DNA of 8,566 bases from contig JAQBPZ010000351.1 in assembly GCA_028287225.1 (NCBI GenBank), positions 1-8,566 on the forward strand, in the 5' to 3' direction. The position numbers and the translations under genes were made by a program. The notes beneath the pieces were generated by a model. That model was not told the origin of the DNA. It saw only the letters and a list, made by a program, of their open reading frames with translations, and did no database searches. This DNA is from Gemmatimonadota bacterium. GTDB lineage: Bacteria > Gemmatimonadota > Gemmatimonadetes > Gemmatimonadales > Gemmatimonadaceae. Within the stretch, counting starts at the first letter, position 1; every line of letters starts with the position of its first letter. Shown piece after piece: positions 6,493 through 8,566 of the stretch.

Positions 6493-6514
6493 GGATTAGG
6501 GACTAGGGATCAGG
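6485..6514 (+). repeat. G-rich repeat arm, telomere-like G-quadruplex motif at the acetyltransferase stop
   Basis: Four GGG runs spaced by four bases (ATTA, ATTA, ACTA) occupy 6485-6508 and are followed by ATCAGG. This meets the usual four-run pattern for a G-quadruplex on the plus strand, that is, in the acetyltransferase mRNA. The run includes the gene's TAG stop (6490-6492). It forms the left arm of the composite element ending at 6790. Confidence 0.8.
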
Positions 6515-6727
6515 AACCGCGCGCGCCGCTCGAGCTGTCGGCCCACGTGTCGGCGGGTGGCGTCCCGGGCGGCTTGTCATCCCGCAGGAGGGAGCGGAGC
6601 GACCGAGTGTCGGGATCTGCTCTCCCTGCCGAGGGGCTGGCCCGTCCGCAGGGATAGACGATCCCGACTCGCCGCGCTGCGTGCGCTCGTGGGATGACAT
6701 CCGCTCGGGATGCGTCCCCGTGCAGTT
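6515..6727. repeat. Core of the composite intergenic element with nested TGTCATCCC palindrome
   Basis: This stretch has no convincing gene. It contains a nested palindrome: TGTCATCCC (6575-6583) with GGGATGACA (6691-6699), then GTCGGGATC (6609-6617) with GATCCCGAC (6660-6668), then CTCCCTGC (6622-6629) with GCAGGGA (6648-6654). Between the outer and middle pairs lie GAGCGGAGCGACCGAG and a matching GCGCTGCGTGCGCTC, which pair imperfectly. Repeats beginning TGTCATCCC/TGTCATTCC with GAGCGNAGCGAG bodies are familiar from intergenic DNA of several phyla, including Acidobacteria and Gemmatimonadota, so this looks like one such element inserted inside the GGGATTAG-type repeat. Flanks 6515-6574 and 6700-6727 show no recognisable gene or RNA. 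Confidence 0.65.
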
Positions 6728-6790
6728 CCTAATCCCTAATCCCTGATCCCTGACTGATCCCTGACTGATCCCTGACTGATCCCTGATCCC
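6728..6790 (-). repeat. C-rich repeat arm with 11-base tandem repeat
   Basis: The right arm of the composite element. CCTAATCCCTAATCCC is followed by three perfect tandem copies of TGATCCCTGAC (6744-6754, 6755-6765, 6766-6776) and a partial fourth. Seven CCC runs (at 6734, 6741, 6748, 6759, 6770, 6781 and 6788) mean the minus strand carries seven GGG runs with 4- or 8-base loops. That minus strand lies directly after the TGA of the 67-aa gene (stop 6795-6797), so its mRNA would also begin its 3' tail with a G-quadruplex-capable stretch. Confidence 0.8.
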
Positions 6791-6794
6791 GCCG

Positions 6795-6998
6795 TCAGCT
6801 CCTCGACGCGTCCACGCTGATCTTCAGGTTCTCGTTGAGCGCGGCGTCGCCGCTGATGATCGACGACCAGGATACGTGCGGCCCGTTCCGCTTGCCCTTC
6901 TCCACCACCTTCACGCCGTCCGGCGCGATCGTGATCGTGTAGGTCTTGCCCGCGTGGTCCAGCTCGCGCTTGATCGACTTGTCGAGTTTCGTCGCCAT
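6795..6998 (-). CDS. 67-aa conserved-type small protein, function unknown
   Basis: This encodes 67 residues with no signal peptide, cysteine or membrane segment. The basic N-terminus (KLDKSIKREL) leads into two short beta-like strands (KTYTITIAPDGVKVVEK, residues 18-34), a charged turn (GKRNGP), then VSWSSIISGDAALNENLK (42-59). I recall similar small proteins of the pattern KLDKPIKRE...YTVTISPEGLK...KGxRKG...W..LVSGDAAL in GC-rich soil bacteria, but no function is known to me. The start at 6998 has only a weak TGGGA five bases upstream. It is convergent with the acetyltransferase, and the G-rich strand of the repeat begins right after its stop. It lies downstream of the phosphatase gene on the same strand, separated by 104 bases with no clear terminator. 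Confidence 0.75.
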   Translation of the reverse strand: MATKLDKSIKRELDHAGKTYTITIAPDGVKVVEKGKRNGPHVSWSSIISGDAALNENLKISVDASRS

Positions 6999-7102
6999 GA
7001 TGTCCCAGGTTGTTGGTGAGCCAGATGGGGCGAAGCTAGGCCGCCGGGCCCGCGAAGGCCAGTGTGCCACGTCACATCGCGCCCGCGCACCGCCGCCGCC
7101 GC

Positions 7103-7744
7103 TCACGTGCCGGGCAGCCCGCGCAGCCGCGCATCGAGATGCGAGCGGTCGGCCACGGCCGCGGCGAGCGGGCCGTGGGCGCCGAACTCGATGATGGACA
7201 CCGAGCCCACAGGGCACCCGAAGCGATAGCGAAAGCGCCCGACGTCCACGCCGAGCAGCGCGCAGAGCAGCACGCGGATGGAGGCCTTGTGCGACACCAC
7301 CAGCACGTCGCCGCCGGCATGCCGCGCGCGGATCTCCTCGATCACGCTCGTCACGCGATGCGCCAGGGCGGTGGCGGTCTCGCCCCCGGTGGGCGCGTTC
7401 CATGCCGGGTCGGAGCTCCAGCGCACGTACTCGTCATGGTGCGCCCGGTCCACGTCCTCCGCACTGCGTCCATCCCAGTCGCCGTAGTCGAGCTCCGCCA
7501 GCCCCTCTCGCAGCATGATCGGCAGCCCGCAGCGCGACGCGAGCGGCGTCGCGGTCTGCACCGCGCGCACGAGCGGGCTGGCGTACACCGCCGCCCATTG
7601 CATGCCGGCATACGCGCCCGCGAACGCCTCGGCCATCGCCTCGCCCTCGTCCGTGAGCGCCGGATCCAGCCCGCGGCCGCAGAAGACGTTCTCGCGGCTC
7701 ATGGCCGTCTGGCCATGCCGAAGGAGATGGAGGCGGAGGGGCAT
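7103..7744 (-). CDS. Histidine phosphatase superfamily (phosphoglycerate mutase-like) protein
   Basis: This encodes 213 residues, the usual length. It has the full branch-1 catalytic set: LRHGQT (8-13) with R9 and nucleophile H10, the SPLVRAVQTA segment (56-65) with R60, the acidic E84 in LAELDYGDWDG (82-92), and the second histidine H152 in VVSHKASIR (149-157). Such enzymes remove phosphate through a phospho-histidine intermediate; relatives include CobC/alpha-ribazole phosphatase, GpmB-like and broad-specificity sugar phosphatases. Nothing in the window points to cobalamin or another pathway, so the substrate is open. It is cytoplasmic by sequence. The ATG at 7744 begins two residues before the conserved strand; no Shine-Dalgarno is visible upstream (GCAGCTTCACGCCCC). 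It is divergent from the ferritin-like gene, with a hairpin repeat in the spacer. Confidence 0.9.
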   Translation of the reverse strand: MPLRLHLLRHGQTAMSRENVFCGRGLDPALTDEGEAMAEAFAGAYAGMQWAAVYASPLVRAVQTATPLASRCGLPIMLREGLAELDYGDWDGRSAEDVDRAHHDEYVRWSSDPAWNAPTGGETATALAHRVTSVIEEIRARHAGGDVLVVSHKASIRVLLCALLGVDVGRFRYRFGCPVGSVSIIEFGAHGPLAAAVADRSHLDARLRGLPGT

Positions 7745-7790
7745 GGGGCGTGAAGCTGCGCGGTCGGATGACGGGATGCAACTGCTCTGA

Positions 7791-7872
7791 AAGGCGTTTG
7801 CGGTGAGCAATTGGCGGTCAGGCCTCCGGACGCTTCTACCGCCAACCGCTCGCCGCCAACCGCAAACGCCTT
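7791..7872. repeat. Large hairpin repeat, copy 1 (between phosphatase and ferritin-like genes)
   Basis: The outer arms AAGGCGTTTGCGGT (7791-7804) and ACCGCAAACGCCTT (7859-7872) are perfect inverted repeats. The inner arms GAGCAATTGGCGGT (7805-7818) and ACCGCCAACCGCTC (7838-7851) pair with one mismatch. The 3' side has a 7-base extra GCCGCCA-like unit (7852-7858). The apex (7819-7837) holds AGGCCTCCGGACGCTTCT. A second copy with almost the same apex and inner arms starts at 8511. It is non-coding and lies in a divergent intergenic region. Confidence 0.8.
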
Positions 7873-7957
7873 GCTTCCGGCGTACAGGGCACATCCCTTG
7901 CCTCCCTGCCGGTCCGCGGGCGCCGCCCGCCCCACGCAGCGACCCACTTGCACACGC

Positions 7958-7961
7958 GGAG
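7958..7961 (+). promoter_or_regulatory. Ribosome binding site for the ferritin-like protein
   Basis: GGAG lies seven bases before the ATG at 7969. It selects that start over the in-frame TTG at 7948 and the ATG at 7975. Confidence 0.65.
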
Positions 7962-7968
7962 TACGCCG

Positions 7969-8475
7969 ATGTCCATGGACAACCTGCAGGAGCTCTACGT
8001 CGAGGAGCTCAAGGATCTCTACAGCGCCGAGAACCAGATTCTCAAGGGGCTGCCGCGCATGATCAAGGCGGCCACGCACCCGCAGCTCAAGCGCGCGTTC
8101 ACGAAGCACGAGAAGCAGACGCGCGAGCAGGTCAAGCGGCTCGAGCGCATCTGCAAGAGCCTCGGCGAGAAGCCCACGGGCAAGAAGTGCGTCGGGATGG
8201 AAGGGCTGATCGAGGAGGCGAAGGATCTCATCAAGGAGAAGCCCGAGAAGTCGGTGCTCGACGCGGGCCTGATCTCCGCCGCGCAGCACGTGGAGCACTA
8301 CGAGATGGCGGGCTACGGCACGGTGCGCACCTGGGCCCGCCTCCTGGGCTACGAGGCCCACGCCGAGCTGCTGCAGAAGACCCTCGACGAGGAGCAGCAG
8401 ACGGACCTCGACCTGACCGCGCTCGCCGAGTCGATCATCAACATCGAAGCGGAAGAAGCCGAGGGCGACGAGTAG
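7969..8475 (+). CDS. YciE/YciF-type ferritin-like protein (DUF892)
   Basis: This encodes 168 residues, the normal size for the family. It reads as a four-helix bundle: LQELYVEELKDLYSAENQIL (residues 6-25) is the diagnostic first helix, followed by PQLKRAFTKHEKQTREQVKRL (38-58), a loop with CKSLGEKP and CVGMEGL (62-80), the third helix LISAAQHVEHYEMAGYGTV (101-119), and the fourth, LLQKTLDEEQQTDLDLTALAE (134-154). Glu/His residues at E21, H47/E48, E109/H110 and E141/E142 are candidate di-metal ligands by analogy with ferritin-like proteins. Members of this family (E. coli YciF, YciE) are stress-associated, and their reaction is not established. The tail is very acidic (IEAEEAEGDE). Hairpin repeats lie on both sides of the gene: one before it and one beginning 35 bases after its stop. 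It appears to be a single-gene transcript. Confidence 0.93.
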   Translation: MSMDNLQELYVEELKDLYSAENQILKGLPRMIKAATHPQLKRAFTKHEKQTREQVKRLERICKSLGEKPTGKKCVGMEGLIEEAKDLIKEKPEKSVLDAGLISAAQHVEHYEMAGYGTVRTWARLLGYEAHAELLQKTLDEEQQTDLDLTALAESIINIEAEEAEGDE

Positions 8476-8510
8476 GCAAGGGCTGAACGGCGAAAGGGCG
8501 TTAGCGGTTT

Positions 8511-8566
8511 GCGGTGAGCGGTTCGCGGTCAGGCCTCGGGAGGCTTCTACCGCCAACCGCTCACCG
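8511..8566. repeat. Large hairpin repeat, copy 2 (cut by the right edge)
   Basis: CGGTGAGCGGTTCGCGGT (8512-8529) pairs with ACCGCCAACCGCTCACCG (8549-8566) with one mismatch. The apex AGGCCTCGGGAGGCTTCT is nearly identical to that of the copy at 7791-7872 and can form its own small stem (AGGCCT with AGGCTT, one G-U pair). The preceding GGCGTTAGCGGTTT (8498-8510) matches the start of the outer arm in copy 1, so the full repeat probably continues past the window. Confidence 0.75.

Noticed and set aside
6485..6514. True telomere or replicon end
   Set aside because: The sequence is interior, flanked by normal genes, present in inverted orientation 200 bases later and also at 5819; it is an interspersed repeat that only resembles telomeric DNA.
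6728..6790. CRISPR-like array
   Set aside because: The units are 7-11 bases in direct tandem with no spacers, and no cas genes are present.
7103..7744. Cobalamin-specific alpha-ribazole phosphatase (CobC)
   Set aside because: The catalytic residues are shared by the whole histidine phosphatase superfamily and there is no cobalamin gene nearby, so only the superfamily is claimed.

Overview
This is a GC-rich (about 70% by eye), densely coding bacterial window with strong G/C bias at third codon positions. The protein families and the GC-rich intergenic repeats fit a soil-type bacterium such as a Gemmatimonadota member (Gemmatirosa/Gemmatimonas-like). That placement is an inference from general familiarity, not from a marker gene. 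I see no tRNA, rRNA, CRISPR array, transposase or phage gene.

Region 1 (1-1803, minus strand): a small secreted protein of unknown function (65-532) and a lipoprotein related to the phosphate-induced protein 1/EXORDIUM family (763-1803). A perfect 13-bp stem-loop (698-728) separates them, so they are probably transcribed separately. A possible C-terminal tail of a plus-strand gene enters from the left edge (2-49). The 1804-2073 gap should hold the lipoprotein promoter, but no convincing sigma-70-like boxes are visible.

Region 2 (2074-5363, minus strand): a two-gene operon with a 10-nt overlap. The first gene is a ROK-family, polyphosphate-glucokinase-like kinase (4698-5363). The second is a large GH15 glucoamylase/glucodextranase-type enzyme without a signal peptide (2074-4707). 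Together they make an intracellular route: the GH15 enzyme releases glucose from an alpha-glucan or oligosaccharide, and the kinase makes glucose-6-phosphate. The GH15 protein carries a histidine-rich linker between its N-terminal and catalytic domains.

Region 3 (5513-6998): a small unknown protein (plus), a RimJ/RimL-type GNAT acetyltransferase (plus) and a 67-aa conserved-type small protein (minus). Two copies of an intergenic element built from GGGATTAGGG-like arms lie in this region. One separates the small protein from the acetyltransferase. The other lies between the convergent acetyltransferase and 67-aa genes and contains a nested TGTCATCCC palindrome. The G-rich strand of the arms follows a stop codon in each case, and two plus-strand stop codons are made by the repeat itself.

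Region 4 (7103-8566): a histidine phosphatase (minus) and a YciE/YciF-type ferritin-like protein (DUF892, plus), divergently arranged. A second, unrelated hairpin repeat family (CGGTGAGCGGTTGGCGGT-type arms) sits on both sides of the ferritin-like gene. The last copy runs off the right edge.

The core genes belong to known families. The most unusual content is the intergenic repeat architecture, the His-rich GH15 linker, and the bacterial EXORDIUM-like lipoprotein with an intact HExxE-type motif.
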